The position numbers and the translations under genes were made by a program. A DNA stretch of 64,000 nt from Paludibacter sp. (GTDB lineage Bacteria > Bacteroidota > Bacteroidia > Bacteroidales > Paludibacteraceae). The notes beneath the pieces were generated by a model that ran no database searches, was not told where the DNA came from, and saw only the letters and a program-made list of their open reading frames with translations. Below are positions 1-8,562 of this stretch, piece after piece (the stretch's first letter is position 1; each line of letters begins with the position of its first letter). Location of the stretch: contig JAQTTH010000015.1 of the NCBI GenBank assembly GCA_028710895.1, positions 1-64,000 of the forward strand, read 5' to 3'.

Positions 1-218
1 GACGGTTATAAAACAAGAATACTATCAAAAATCACCGCTGTAACGGTTATTCAAATGATAAACAAATTATTAAACAGAAATATCAACAATCTAAAATCAT
101 TTGTGGTCTAAATGCACTACGGGTTAATTTATTCTTTTTTCGTCCCCAAAGGTAAAAAATAGATTTAACAACGCCAACATCTTATTGGAAAAAAATTATA
201 TTTGAAAGAGAGAGGCTA

Positions 219-262
219 TCTCTAAATATCTCTAAATATCTCTAAAGTAACCGATCTCTAAA
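219..262. repeat. Short tandem repeat of TATCTCTAAA
   Basis: The noncoding stretch 1-269 lies downstream of the minus-strand AraC gene. Its only visible structure is four imperfect copies of TATCTCTAAA. Just before them, GAGAGAGGCTATCTCT at 208-223 recurs with one change at 2613-2628, beyond the aldolase gene. No gene is seen in 1-269. Confidence 0.6.
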
Positions 263-269
263 TTAGCCC

Positions 270-1220
270 TTAGTTTTCTTTAGTAAGTACATCGCTTGGA
301 GTGACACGCTCACTCTCTTTAAGGTATTCGGCAGGAGTTTGTCCCGTAAACTTTCGGAAGGCGGCATAAAAGCTTACTTTACTTCCGAAGCCACATTCAT
401 ATCCTATGGAAACGAGAGTTAGCTTTTTATCCGGTCCGTTTTGTAATATTCGGCAGGCATGTTCCACGCGGTATTTATTTACAAAATCATTGAAACTATA
501 GGGTGTAAATGTATTGATAACATACGAAATATGATGCACCGGAATGTTTGAACAGCTTGCTACCTTTTGCTCAAGGCAGGTAGTGGACAAATAGAGTTGT
601 CGGGTTTCCATCAATTCATTCAGCTGTTGCAGAATTTTCAGGGCTTGCTCTTCCGTGAGATATAATTTTGTTTTCGTATTCTCTTTGGGTTCGGCTAATA
701 ATGTCGGTTCAATAGCCGGTGCAAGTTCAATAAGCTCAAAAGGTTCGATAGATGGTATCGGTATAAGTTTTTTATCAACAAAAAACCCAAAGGTTGGGAT
801 GGAAATAAGACTCAATATAAAGTTGCAAAACTGTAGTTCGGCAATGGTTGTCAGGCTCAGTTCAAATTGAGGAACCGAAATCCCGGCAAACAGACAGGTA
901 GTGACGGCTGTTGTGGGAATCCAACAAAGTAAAACACTACATTCTCTTCGTACAGTCCATTGTTCGGGATTGAAATAACGGGGACGAAGATACATCAGAA
1001 ACCGATGAGTAAGCACATATAATCCGAAAAATAAACCAATATATACTGACAGAACTATGTTCCTATGGTATTCGTCCCATTTGATAAACCCAAGATCCAG
1101 GATGATATTAATCAAAAGAATAAAGAAAACAATCATCCTGTAATAATAACTCCTACCCTTTGCATGGAGCAAAAACAAGGGATACTTTCGGTTCAGTATG
1201 TGATGTATTCGTTTTCGCAT
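270..1220 (-). CDS. Membrane-anchored AraC-family transcriptional regulator
   Basis: This 316-residue protein has two parts. The first ~150 residues carry about four hydrophobic segments (near residues 29-46, 54-78, 93-113 and 130-148), so the protein is probably anchored in the inner membrane. Residues ~205-305 form an AraC-type double helix-turn-helix; the second helix pair contains the typical IGYECGFGSKVSFYAAFRKF, followed by GQTPAEY. The organisation (membrane sensor plus AraC domain) is common in Bacteroidota, where the ligand is usually unknown. It is transcribed divergently from the aldolase gene, with ~250 bp between them. It does not carry the 21-bp-spaced operator on its own side. 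DNA-binding function is confident; the signal sensed is not known. It is a second, less likely candidate for reading the shared operator. Confidence 0.85.
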   Translation of the reverse strand: MRKRIHHILNRKYPLFLLHAKGRSYYYRMIVFFILLINIILDLGFIKWDEYHRNIVLSVYIGLFFGLYVLTHRFLMYLRPRYFNPEQWTVRRECSVLLCWIPTTAVTTCLFAGISVPQFELSLTTIAELQFCNFILSLISIPTFGFFVDKKLIPIPSIEPFELIELAPAIEPTLLAEPKENTKTKLYLTEEQALKILQQLNELMETRQLYLSTTCLEQKVASCSNIPVHHISYVINTFTPYSFNDFVNKYRVEHACRILQNGPDKKLTLVSIGYECGFGSKVSFYAAFRKFTGQTPAEYLKESERVTPSDVLTKEN

Positions 1221-1384
1221 AGTGGATTAGCTCTATGTCTCGGGAAACTTTAGATTGATTGAATTAGGTTAATTATTTCGAACTGCAAAACTAATAAATT
1301 TTTCGATATTATGTTAATACACTTGAAGATAAATTAAAAGAAGATTTTCAGCATGTATAATTCATACAGAACAGAGAACCAAAG

Positions 1385-1450
1385 GTGTGAATAATGCAAG
1401 TATTTTGAAAAGTTATGTAACAAACGAACTGAGAAATGCAGATAGATTTG
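1385..1450 (+). promoter_or_regulatory. Shared direct-repeat operator and -7 box (site 1, aldolase)
   Basis: The distal half-site GTGTGAATAATGCAAG has its core TGCAAG at 1395. The proximal core TGTAAC is at 1416-1421, exactly 21 bp downstream. The -7 box TAGATTTG ends at 1450, with 25 bp between the proximal core and TTTG. Transcription should start near 1457. Confidence 0.8.
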
Positions 1451-1473
1451 TAGATTGATAAACAGGTGATTGC

Positions 1474-2520
1474 TTGCCTGTTGTTCCGATAAAACCAAAA
1501 GAAATACAACCAAATGAACACACAAAACTGATTGACACCGCCAAAGCGATGGTTGCCGACAACAAGGGTTTGCTGGCTATGGACGAAAGTTTCCCTACCT
1601 GTAATAAGCGGTTTGCCAAATTGAGAATACCCGAAACGGCAGAAATGCGATGCGATTATCGCGAAATGATAGTAAGTACTAAGGGGCTGAACAAAAGTAT
1701 CAGCGGAGCCATCCTTTTTGATGAAACGGTTCATCAACAGTTGAAAGATGGAACTTCGTTTATTCAATCGCTTACCTACAACGGAATTATTCCCGGAATA
1801 AAAGTAGATGCTGGTACGGTAGATATGGCAGGACATCCCGGCGAGAAAGTTACAGAAGGACTTGATAACCTGCGTGACCGACTCAGGGAATACGCTGGAA
1901 TGGGACTGCGGTTTGCCAAGTGGCGTGCAGTTATTACAATTGGTAAAGATATTCCTACGCTGGCATGCATCGAATCAAATGCTCAGACATTGGCACAATA
2001 TGCAAGTCTGTGTCAGGAAGCAGGACTGGTTCCGATAGTAGAACCCGAAGTGCTGATGGATGGCGATCATTCGTTGGAACGTTGCTTTGAAGTAACTGAA
2101 CAAGTGCTACACATTGTTTTCGAACAGCTTTATACGCAAGGAGTGCTGCTCGAAGGCATGATTTTAAAACCGAATATGATAGTACCCGGATTAGCATGTC
2201 CGAAACAAGAATCGGTTGACGAGGTGGCCGATGCAACAATCAAATGCTTATTGCGTTCGGTACCGGCAGCTGTTCCGGGAATCACGTTTTTATCGGGTGG
2301 TCAGACTTCCGAACTGGCTTCGGCCCGTTTAAATGCCATGAATGTTCGGTTTAAAGATAAAATGCCGTGGGAATTATCCTTTTCGTTCGGTAGGGCTATT
2401 CAGCAACCCGGACTAGGAATCTGGCATGGTGAAGAAGCGAATGTACTGGCGGCACAAAAAGCGTTGTATCATCGCGCCAAATGTAATTTGGCTGCCCGAA
2501 AGGGAGAATATAATGAGTGA
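1474..2520 (+). CDS. Class I fructose-bisphosphate aldolase (start region possibly frameshifted)
   Basis: Class I aldolase cleaves fructose 1,6-bisphosphate through a Schiff base, in glycolysis and gluconeogenesis. The family signatures are clear: GLLAMDES at residues 32-39, the Glu pair in PIVEPEV (~190), Schiff-base lysine 232 in LEGMILKPNM, and FLSGGQTSE near 270. Length (348) fits the plant/cyanobacterial-like class I family. The start is odd. The open frame can only begin at TTG 1474, about 17 nt after the predicted transcription start. A far more typical start, ATG 1514 after an A-rich leader, is out of frame and stops after MNTQN. One extra base in the A-run at 1524-1527 would give MNTQKLIDTAKAM, which joins smoothly to the conserved body. 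A real frameshift, a sequencing error, or TTG initiation all remain possible. Confidence 0.9.
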   Translation: MPVVPIKPKEIQPNEHTKLIDTAKAMVADNKGLLAMDESFPTCNKRFAKLRIPETAEMRCDYREMIVSTKGLNKSISGAILFDETVHQQLKDGTSFIQSLTYNGIIPGIKVDAGTVDMAGHPGEKVTEGLDNLRDRLREYAGMGLRFAKWRAVITIGKDIPTLACIESNAQTLAQYASLCQEAGLVPIVEPEVLMDGDHSLERCFEVTEQVLHIVFEQLYTQGVLLEGMILKPNMIVPGLACPKQESVDEVADATIKCLLRSVPAAVPGITFLSGGQTSELASARLNAMNVRFKDKMPWELSFSFGRAIQQPGLGIWHGEEANVLAAQKALYHRAKCNLAARKGEYNE

Positions 2521-2597
2521 TATCAGTTAGGAGTTATGAGTTAGGTTGTTAGTGTATTTTGAAAATCAATTTTCATCTCAATTGTACAACATCTAAT

Positions 2598-2628
2598 AGA
2601 GATAGCCTCTTTGAGAGAGACTATCTCT
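2598..2628 (+). terminator. Terminator-like hairpin after aldolase
   Basis: AGAGATAG at 2598-2605 pairs with CTATCTCT at 2621-2628. There is no clear T-run, so this is a weak terminator call. Confidence 0.4.
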
Positions 2629-2645
2629 CGGATAAATTAGCCTAA

Positions 2646-2711
2646 CTGTGAATTATGTAAGTTATTCCTGAAATTGTGTAATACATTTAGTTCCGAAGAG
2701 TATGACCTTTA
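2646..2711 (+). promoter_or_regulatory. Shared operator and -7 box (site 2, lipoprotein/PfpI)
   Basis: CTGTGAATTATGTAAG is followed by AAATTGTGTAAT. The cores start at 2656 and 2677 (21 bp apart), and a TTTA at 2708 follows after 25 bp. The predicted transcription start lies past the ATG at 2702, which supports the downstream ATG at 2729 as the real start. Confidence 0.75.
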
Positions 2712-2728
2712 TACCCAAAATAAATCGC

Positions 2729-2941
2729 ATGAAAAAGCTTAGAATAATTGTGACAATTTTATTTCTTTCGTTGGTTTTAGTGGTCATGACTTCGTGTGAA
2801 GTTAGTCGTCATGCTGAAAATGGAAGACATAGAGGCTGGTTTCACAGGCATGATAATCATCGTAGGCAACATAAAGGGGCTGTACTAATTATTATTCCCG
2901 ACACCAAAAGCAACAGGGAACGGTATAATGATCCTGATTGA
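2729..2941 (+). CDS. Small histidine/arginine-rich lipoprotein
   Basis: This 70-residue protein begins MKKLRIIVTILFLSLVLVV and reaches a lipobox cysteine at residue 23 (TSC). The mature part is very rich in His, Arg and Asn, and ends in an acidic tail. The start at 2729 is preferred over ATG 2702 because 2702 lies inside the -7 region of the upstream promoter, while 2729 opens directly onto the signal peptide. It is 17 bp from the next gene and probably co-transcribed with it. The family is not recognised. The His-rich composition could suggest metal binding, but that is a guess. Confidence 0.7.
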   Translation: MKKLRIIVTILFLSLVLVVMTSCEVSRHAENGRHRGWFHRHDNHRRQHKGAVLIIIPDTKSNRERYNDPD

Positions 2942-2957
2942 AAACTGAAATATTGAT

Positions 2958-3500
2958 ATGAATAAACTGACAGAAATAAAGGTAGCTATACTTACCGAAA
3001 ATGGCTTTGAGCAAATAGAACTTACATTTCCCAAAGCGGCATTGGAGCGCGAGGGATTTACAGTGCATGTAATTTCTCCTGAGGGCGGCAACATAAAAGC
3101 CTGGAACTTTACCGACTGGGGAATTGATGTAAAAGTAGACGTGGTGCTGAAGGACGCAAATCCTGCCGATTACAATGCATTGGTATTACCGGGTGGCGTG
3201 TTGAATCCGGATATCTTACGACAAAATGAGTTAGCTGTGAGCTTTGTAAAAGAGTTTCTACAATCGGGAAAACCGGTTGCAGCCATTTGTCATGGACCAC
3301 AAATATTGATTGAAACGGGACTGCTAAAGGGTAAAACAATGACTTCGTACCCTGCAATAAAAACCGATTTGAGAAATGCAGGTGCTAATTGGGTGGACGA
3401 CGAAGTAGTTCATTTCGAAAACCTTATAACAAGTCGCACACCGGATGATTTGAATGCATTTAATGACGAATTGATACAGACACTCTCGGTGGAGGACTAA
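2958..3500 (+). CDS. DJ-1/PfpI family protein (general stress protein type)
   Basis: The 180-residue length and layout match the PfpI/YhbO/YraA branch of the DJ-1 superfamily, described as general stress proteins and in some cases as glyoxalase- or deglycase-like enzymes. The nucleophile elbow AAICHGPQ places the catalytic Cys at 111 followed by His 112. An acidic partner is expected in ENGFEQIE near residues 15-21. The segment LVLPGG at ~75-80 and the TSYPAIKTDLRNAGA stretch are typical. There is no signal peptide, so it is cytoplasmic. It lies 17 bp behind the small lipoprotein in the operon driven by operator site 2, which fits a stress role. Whether it acts as protease, deglycase or chaperone cannot be told from sequence. 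Confidence 0.88.
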   Translation: MNKLTEIKVAILTENGFEQIELTFPKAALEREGFTVHVISPEGGNIKAWNFTDWGIDVKVDVVLKDANPADYNALVLPGGVLNPDILRQNELAVSFVKEFLQSGKPVAAICHGPQILIETGLLKGKTMTSYPAIKTDLRNAGANWVDDEVVHFENLITSRTPDDLNAFNDELIQTLSVED

Positions 3501-3571
3501 TTTCTCCTACTAGTATGCCATTTAAGTGAATTGAATTTATTATTGATATTTTTCTCAATTTTTATCTTTTC

Positions 3572-3690
3572 AGACCCCCAATCCGCCAGCTGGCGGAGGC
3601 TTAGGAGTGCTTTTAAGAAACGGCTTGAGATTAAATCAAATATTAGTGACTATGTCTTATAAAGCCCCCTTTGGGGGTTCGGGGTCATAG
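3572..3690. repeat. Intergenic palindromic repeats (GGCGGA and GGGGG types)
   Basis: The 295-bp gap between the PfpI-like and YihY genes contains a perfect palindrome, TCCGCCAGCTGGCGGA, beside AGACCCCCAA. A second palindrome, AAAGCCCCCTTTGGGGG, lies at 3661-3677. A degenerate copy of the first (AATCCGCCAGTTGGCAGA) recurs near 48570, so this is a dispersed intergenic repeat. No gene is seen. Confidence 0.6.
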
Positions 3691-3795
3691 CAAATACATA
3701 TCATTAAATATTATTAAGTACCTATTTTGCCCTACTCCTGTTTGTCGTTCCGAAAATCTATCGGGACTTTACTGTTTTAAAAACAACTCTATTGA

Positions 3796-4698
3796 ATGAA
3801 AACACACATACAAAAAGTATTTACCGTTTTAAAAAATGCATCTAAAAACTGGTTCGTGAAAGACCCGTTTCGTGAAAGTTCCATTATTGCTTATTACGCC
3901 ATCTTTTCCCTTCCGGGATTGTTGGTTGTTATCATTACCCTTGCCGGATATTTCTTTGGGCACGAAGCTGTAAACAATCAGGTAGCCGAACAATTTACGT
4001 CCACCATGGGAGCAGATACTGCCAGGCAAATTCAGGATATGATTGTACAAGCCAGCAGACTTCGGAATTCACTCTTAGCAACTATTATTGCCATTATCAC
4101 TATTATTATCGGAGCCACGGGTGTGTTTGCCGAATTTCAAACGGCGCTCAATGCAGTTTGGGAAGTAAAACTTGACACTACCAAATCGGGTATCTGGCAA
4201 ATTATACGTGTACGATTGTTTTCATTTGGATTAATCGTTTCCATTGCGTTTCTATTGATAGTATCGCTTGTAATTTCAGCATTAATAGCCGGCTTTGGTG
4301 CTTGGTTGACCCATCATTTCTCCGATTCATTTCTGTTAGTGCTGCAAGTGCTGAATATCGGGTTGTCCTTATTTGTACTTGTTGTGCTGTTTGCACTTAT
4401 GTTTAAATTCTTGCCCGATGCTAAAATCAAATGGAAACATGTATGGATAGGAGCATTTGTCACTGCTCTTCTGTTTGAAGTCGGGAAATACGTGCTGAGT
4501 TTATATTTTGGCAAAGCAAATCCAGCCACCGGGTATGGTGCTGCGGGTTCTATTATATTAATCATGCTTTGGGTAAATTACTCATCTATCATTGTTTTGT
4601 TTGGCGCCGAGTTTACACATTCGTACGCGAATATGTTTTCGGGCGGTGTTGCACCAACTGAAATTGCGAAAGTGGAAGTGCCGGTAAAAGCAGATTGA
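3796..4698 (+). CDS. YihY/BrkB family inner membrane protein
   Basis: A 300-residue protein with about six transmembrane helices and the hallmarks of the YihY/UPF0761 (formerly BrkB or RNase BN) family. These include the early RESSIIAYYAIFSLPGLLVV segment, the ATGVFAEFQTALNAVWEV loop (~110-130) and the C-terminal GAAGSIILIMLWVNYSSIIVLFGAEFT. Members are inner-membrane proteins of uncertain function; the old RNase BN assignment was withdrawn. The gene stands alone, with a repeat-containing gap upstream and a terminator-like hairpin downstream. It lacks the shared operator. Confidence 0.9.
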   Translation: MKTHIQKVFTVLKNASKNWFVKDPFRESSIIAYYAIFSLPGLLVVIITLAGYFFGHEAVNNQVAEQFTSTMGADTARQIQDMIVQASRLRNSLLATIIAIITIIIGATGVFAEFQTALNAVWEVKLDTTKSGIWQIIRVRLFSFGLIVSIAFLLIVSLVISALIAGFGAWLTHHFSDSFLLVLQVLNIGLSLFVLVVLFALMFKFLPDAKIKWKHVWIGAFVTALLFEVGKYVLSLYFGKANPATGYGAAGSIILIMLWVNYSSIIVLFGAEFTHSYANMFSGGVAPTEIAKVEVPVKAD

Positions 4699-4710
4699 CT
4701 AAAATTTATT

Positions 4711-4742
4711 GTTTAGCGAAATTAAGTAAGTACACGCTAAAC
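4711..4742 (+). terminator. Terminator-like hairpin after yihY
   Basis: GTTTAGCG at 4711-4718 pairs with CGCTAAAC at 4735-4742. No long T-run follows. Confidence 0.5.
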
Positions 4743-4790
4743 TTCCTAATAATAAATGAGATAAATACCCATATCCTATTTTATTATGTC

Positions 4791-4798
4791 TACATTTG
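4791..4798 (+). promoter_or_regulatory. Bacteroidetes -7 box TACATTTG
   Basis: TACATTTG matches the TAnnTTTG -7 consensus and lies about 60 bp before the CheB-CheR gene. The shared 21-bp-spaced operator is absent, so this promoter belongs to a different control class. Confidence 0.5.
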
Positions 4799-4858
4799 TA
4801 AAATATCATGAAGTAATCTTTTTGAGCCGGAATGAATTGAATACGGCAATTAAAATCT

Positions 4859-7795
4859 ATGCAGCAAAAATCAAGAAAAACAGAGCAACCCGATATTTCG
4901 AAAACCAAAACGTCTGATTCGGATACCGGTCAATTTCCAATAGTTTGTATTGGTGCTTCTGCTGGTGGGTTGGAAGCGTTGGAACAGTTTCTGACCAATG
5001 TGCCGGAGAATAGTGGGTTGGCATATATTGTCATTCAACATTTGGATCCTACGCAGGTAGGAATGCTCCCTGAGTTATTGCAACGTATTTCTAAAATGCC
5101 GGTTTCGCAGGTTAAGGACCGAACTAAAGTGAAGCCAAACTGCGTGTATGTAATTCCCCCCAATAAAAGCATGTCTATTTTAAAAGGCGTGCTTCACTTA
5201 TTTGACCCACTCGAATCACGAGGACTTCGTTTACCGATTGATATTTTTCTTCGTTCGCTTGCCGATGACCAGAAGGAACTGGGTGTTGGTGTTATTCTTT
5301 CGGGTATGGGTTCTGATGGAAGCGCAGGAATGCGTGCACTGAAAGAACGAAATGGAATTGTATTGGTGCAGGAACCCCGCGATGCAAAATACGACAGTAT
5401 GCCTCGCAACGCCATCGATTCTGTATTGCCGGATATAGTGGCTCCGGCCAATGAACTTGCTCTAAAGTTACTTGCTTTTCTGAAACACATACCTGTTGTG
5501 AAATCGAATATTGAAACTGAAATAAAAGATCAAAGTTCCCTCGAAAAAATTATAATTATTCTGCGAAGCCAAACTGGGAATGACTTCTCGTTGTATAAAA
5601 AGAATACAGTTTATCGTCGTATCGAAAGACGCATGGGCGTTCACAAAATTGATAAAATAACGTCCTATGTTCATTTATTGCAAGAAAATCCTACCGAAGT
5701 CGACATTCTTTTCAAGGAACTGTTGATTGGGGTAACTAACTTCTTTCGTGATGCGGCGGTGTGGGCTAAATTACTGGAAACTGTTATTCCCAATATACTG
5801 GCAAAACAGCAGGAAGGAACTATTTTGCGTGCCTGGGTGGCCGGTTGTTCTACCGGTGAAGAAGCCTATTCGCTGGCCATTGTATTTAAAGAAGCTCTGG
5901 AGAAAATTAATCCGCATGGTGGTATCTCATTGCAAATATTTGCCACCGATCTTGATAACGATGCCATTGAAACTGCCCGTAAAGGGACGTTTGCTACTAG
6001 TATTGCTGTGGATGTTTCATCCAAACGACTCTCTCGTTTTTTTACTGCCACCGATGATGGTTATCGTATAAATACCGAAATACGGGAAATGGTAGTGTTT
6101 GCTAAACATAATATTATTTTGCATCCACCTTTTACTAAGATAGACATTCTCACATGTCGTAATCTGCTGATTTACATGGATACCGAGTTGCAAAAGAAAC
6201 TACTCGGATTGTTCTATTACAGCCTTAATCCCGAAGCATATATGGTGTTGGGAAGTGCCGAAACGCTTGGTTCTCAAAGTCACTTTTTTACTCCGATTGA
6301 TAATAAATTGAAGATTTATCAACGAATTGTTACAAATCAAACACCTGAATTGTACGATTTTCCATCATCATTTTCTCGAACCAAACAAGTAAGTGCTGAA
6401 CCAATAATTCCAGTGAAACCAACTTCCAATATTCAAGCACTTGCCGATCAGTTGTTGTTACAGCATTTTTCACCACCGGGTGTTTTGGTAAACGACAAGG
6501 GCGACATTATTTACATAAGCGGACGAACGGGAAAATACCTGGAACCGGCTGTGGGCAAAGCAAATATGAATATCTTTGCCATGTTGCGCGATGGTTTGCA
6601 AAATGAGTTTCCGGCTGCATTCCGGCAAACACTTGTGAATAAAGAGTTGGTTACCTTGCATAATATAAAAGTGGGTACCAATGGTGGTACACAATACATA
6701 AACGTTACTTTGCAATGGATTGACAAGCCCGAAGCATTGAATGGCATGGTGATGATTATTTTTCACGATGTACCAAAAACATTGGTTGAAGGTCTTCCGA
6801 CTGGAAAAGGATATAAACAGATGAACAGCATCAAGCAATTGGAGTTGGAAAAAGAATTGCAACATGCCCGTGAGCAGATGCAAAATACGCTGGAAGAAAT
6901 GCAAACGTCTCAGGAAGAACTGAAATCGACCAACGAGGAATTGCAATCGACCAACGAAGAACTGCAATCAACTAACGAAGAACTAACAACTTCGAAAGAG
7001 GAAATGCAAAGTTTGAACGAAGAACTGCAAACAGTGAATGCCGAATTACTTTCGAAAGTCGACGATTTTTCGCGGGTGAATAATGACATGAAAAACCTGC
7101 TGAACAGTACCGATATTGCCACGTTGTTTTTAGATAAAGATTTGAATATTCGGAGGTACACCAATCAGGCAACCAAGATATTTAAACTGATAAAAAGCGA
7201 CATTGGTCGTCCATTTACCGATCAGGTTTCGGATTTGGTTTATCCCGAATTAGCTACCGATGCGCTCGAAGTGCTACGGACACTTGTGTTTATTCAAAAA
7301 CAGATAACCACTTCCGATGGACGCTGGTTTTCTACCCGCATTATGCCATACCGTACTTTCGACGATCGGATTGATGGTTTGGTAATTACTTTCTTCAATA
7401 TTTCCGATCATAAACAATTGGAAGTGGAGCTGAACGAAACCCGACAAATGCATAGTATGCTACTTAATTTATCGACAGAAATCATTGTAAAATTATCAAC
7501 TGATTGGAAGATTCTTGAATACAATGTCGAAGCCGAAAAATTCTTCGACAAGAAACGGGAAGATGTTCTGAATCAGGATTTTTTACAACTTTTCATTCCT
7601 GAGGTAAGTCAAAAAACAACAAAAAATGACCTGAATAAACTATTGAAAGATGGAGAGGAAGCCACTTGCCATTTACAGGTAATTGCAGCCAAAGGAAACC
7701 TAAAGGATATTGAATGGTCGGTCAGTGTGTTACTCAACAACCATAAAACACCAACAGGAATGATACTTATTGCTAAAAACACATATAAGGTATGA
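4859..7795 (+). CDS. CheB-CheR fusion with coiled coil and PAS domains
   Basis: This 978-residue cytoplasmic protein joins a chemoreceptor methylesterase and a methyltransferase to sensory modules. CheB (~25-210) has its triad: Ser34 in GASAGG, His61 in QHLDP, Asp153 in MGSDGSAG. CheR (~235-490) has the RRIERRM helix, the VTNFFRD loop and the SAM motif VAGCSTGEEAYSLA at ~327-340, plus TCRNLLIYM. A PAS-like segment follows (~530-640). Then comes a long coiled coil (~655-740) with repeated STNEELQ units, and two more PAS domains (~740-850 and ~860-975). Such CheB-CheR-PAS proteins usually carry or adjoin a histidine kinase; none is present here. It overlaps the next gene by ATGA, so the two are translationally coupled. 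No chemoreceptor gene is visible, and its substrate is unknown. Confidence 0.9.
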   Translation: MQQKSRKTEQPDISKTKTSDSDTGQFPIVCIGASAGGLEALEQFLTNVPENSGLAYIVIQHLDPTQVGMLPELLQRISKMPVSQVKDRTKVKPNCVYVIPPNKSMSILKGVLHLFDPLESRGLRLPIDIFLRSLADDQKELGVGVILSGMGSDGSAGMRALKERNGIVLVQEPRDAKYDSMPRNAIDSVLPDIVAPANELALKLLAFLKHIPVVKSNIETEIKDQSSLEKIIIILRSQTGNDFSLYKKNTVYRRIERRMGVHKIDKITSYVHLLQENPTEVDILFKELLIGVTNFFRDAAVWAKLLETVIPNILAKQQEGTILRAWVAGCSTGEEAYSLAIVFKEALEKINPHGGISLQIFATDLDNDAIETARKGTFATSIAVDVSSKRLSRFFTATDDGYRINTEIREMVVFAKHNIILHPPFTKIDILTCRNLLIYMDTELQKKLLGLFYYSLNPEAYMVLGSAETLGSQSHFFTPIDNKLKIYQRIVTNQTPELYDFPSSFSRTKQVSAEPIIPVKPTSNIQALADQLLLQHFSPPGVLVNDKGDIIYISGRTGKYLEPAVGKANMNIFAMLRDGLQNEFPAAFRQTLVNKELVTLHNIKVGTNGGTQYINVTLQWIDKPEALNGMVMIIFHDVPKTLVEGLPTGKGYKQMNSIKQLELEKELQHAREQMQNTLEEMQTSQEELKSTNEELQSTNEELQSTNEELTTSKEEMQSLNEELQTVNAELLSKVDDFSRVNNDMKNLLNSTDIATLFLDKDLNIRRYTNQATKIFKLIKSDIGRPFTDQVSDLVYPELATDALEVLRTLVFIQKQITTSDGRWFSTRIMPYRTFDDRIDGLVITFFNISDHKQLEVELNETRQMHSMLLNLSTEIIVKLSTDWKILEYNVEAEKFFDKKREDVLNQDFLQLFIPEVSQKTTKNDLNKLLKDGEEATCHLQVIAAKGNLKDIEWSVSVLLNNHKTPTGMILIAKNTYKV

Positions 7796-8346
7796 GTAAA
7801 GAAAAAAATCTTTCGGATGCACAGTCGCTCCGAATTAAAGCTGAAGAAAAGCTAAGAGAAAAATACGATAAGGAATCCGTTTCCAATACCGAACATGATG
7901 CTAAGAAACTGTTGCATGAGTTGCAGGTTCATCAAATAGAACTGGAAATGCAAAACGAAGAACTGCGGGAAGCCAATGAAGCGACTGAACAGGCACTTCA
8001 AAAATATACTATGCTATACGATTTAGCTCCTATGGGCTATTTCACGCTCGAACCTGATGGAACTATTGTTGAACTGAATTTCACAGGTGCCAAAATGTTG
8101 CAGGACAGACGTTTTAGTTTAGTTGGCACAAACTTTAAGCTTTTCGTTTCCAATGAATCGAAAGCTGTGTTTAATGAGTTCCTCAAACGTGTCTTTATTG
8201 AAAAAAACAAACAAATGTGCGAGCTAAAGCTTGGCTATGATAATAATTCGCTAGGTTCTGTATATATGGAAGGCGTGTCAATTGGTGAGGAAAAAAAGTG
8301 TCTTTTATCGGTAATGGAAATTTCTCCCTCTTCAAGATCCAACTAG
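7792..8346 (+). CDS. PAS domain protein coupled to CheB-CheR gene
   Basis: A 184-residue protein with an N-terminal charged coiled coil (KLLHELQVHQIELEMQNEEL at ~41-60) leading into one PAS domain (~75-180) with the typical LAPMGYFTLEPDGTI start. It has no kinase, cyclase or methyltransferase output domain. The linker with HQIELEMQNEELR is the one usually seen before PAS domains in hybrid kinases, so this may be the sensor half of a former kinase or a stand-alone signal adaptor. It starts inside the stop of the preceding gene (ATGA overlap), and a terminator hairpin follows, so the pair forms a two-gene unit. Confidence 0.8.
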   Translation: MSKEKNLSDAQSLRIKAEEKLREKYDKESVSNTEHDAKKLLHELQVHQIELEMQNEELREANEATEQALQKYTMLYDLAPMGYFTLEPDGTIVELNFTGAKMLQDRRFSLVGTNFKLFVSNESKAVFNEFLKRVFIEKNKQMCELKLGYDNNSLGSVYMEGVSIGEEKKCLLSVMEISPSSRSN

Positions 8347-8372
8347 AAGTCTCTATTGAAGTCCAATTAATT

Positions 8373-8423
8373 AGGTTTATTTCATTGCTGTCAATTTTTC
8401 ATTGAGAGTAATGAAATAAACCT
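8373..8423 (+). terminator. Rho-independent terminator after PAS gene
   Basis: AGGTTTATTTCATT at 8373-8386 pairs with AATGAAATAAACCT at 8410-8423, followed by TTT. It ends the CheB-CheR/PAS unit. Confidence 0.75.
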
Positions 8424-8450
8424 TTTTCTATATCGGGCTAGAGATTCAAT

Positions 8451-8515
8451 GTGTGAATCATGTAAGTTCATCCGATTATTGTGTAACTCCGGTTGGTTGA
8501 AAATAACCACCTTTG
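8451..8515 (+). promoter_or_regulatory. Shared operator and -7 box (site 3, DUF4239)
   Basis: GTGTGAATCATGTAAG is followed by TTATTGTGTAAC. The cores lie at 8461 and 8482 (21 bp), with TTTG at 8512-8515 after 24 bp. The open frame starting at ATG 8449 begins inside this operator, so that ATG cannot be the real start. Confidence 0.8.
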
Positions 8516-8562
8516 TAAAAGATTTACCCGTTTCGACGTTAACATGTGAATATTCTCCGCAA

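Noticed and set aside
1474-2520. Calling the aldolase a pseudogene
   Set aside because: The catalytic core is intact and open to the normal end; only the first few codons are disturbed, and a TTG start is possible.
208-2628. GAGAGAG(G/A)CTATCTCT copies at 208-223 and 2613-2628 as ends of a mobile unit
   Set aside because: They are short, direct and imperfect, and are each part of small hairpins; the two genes between them are unrelated in function and strand.
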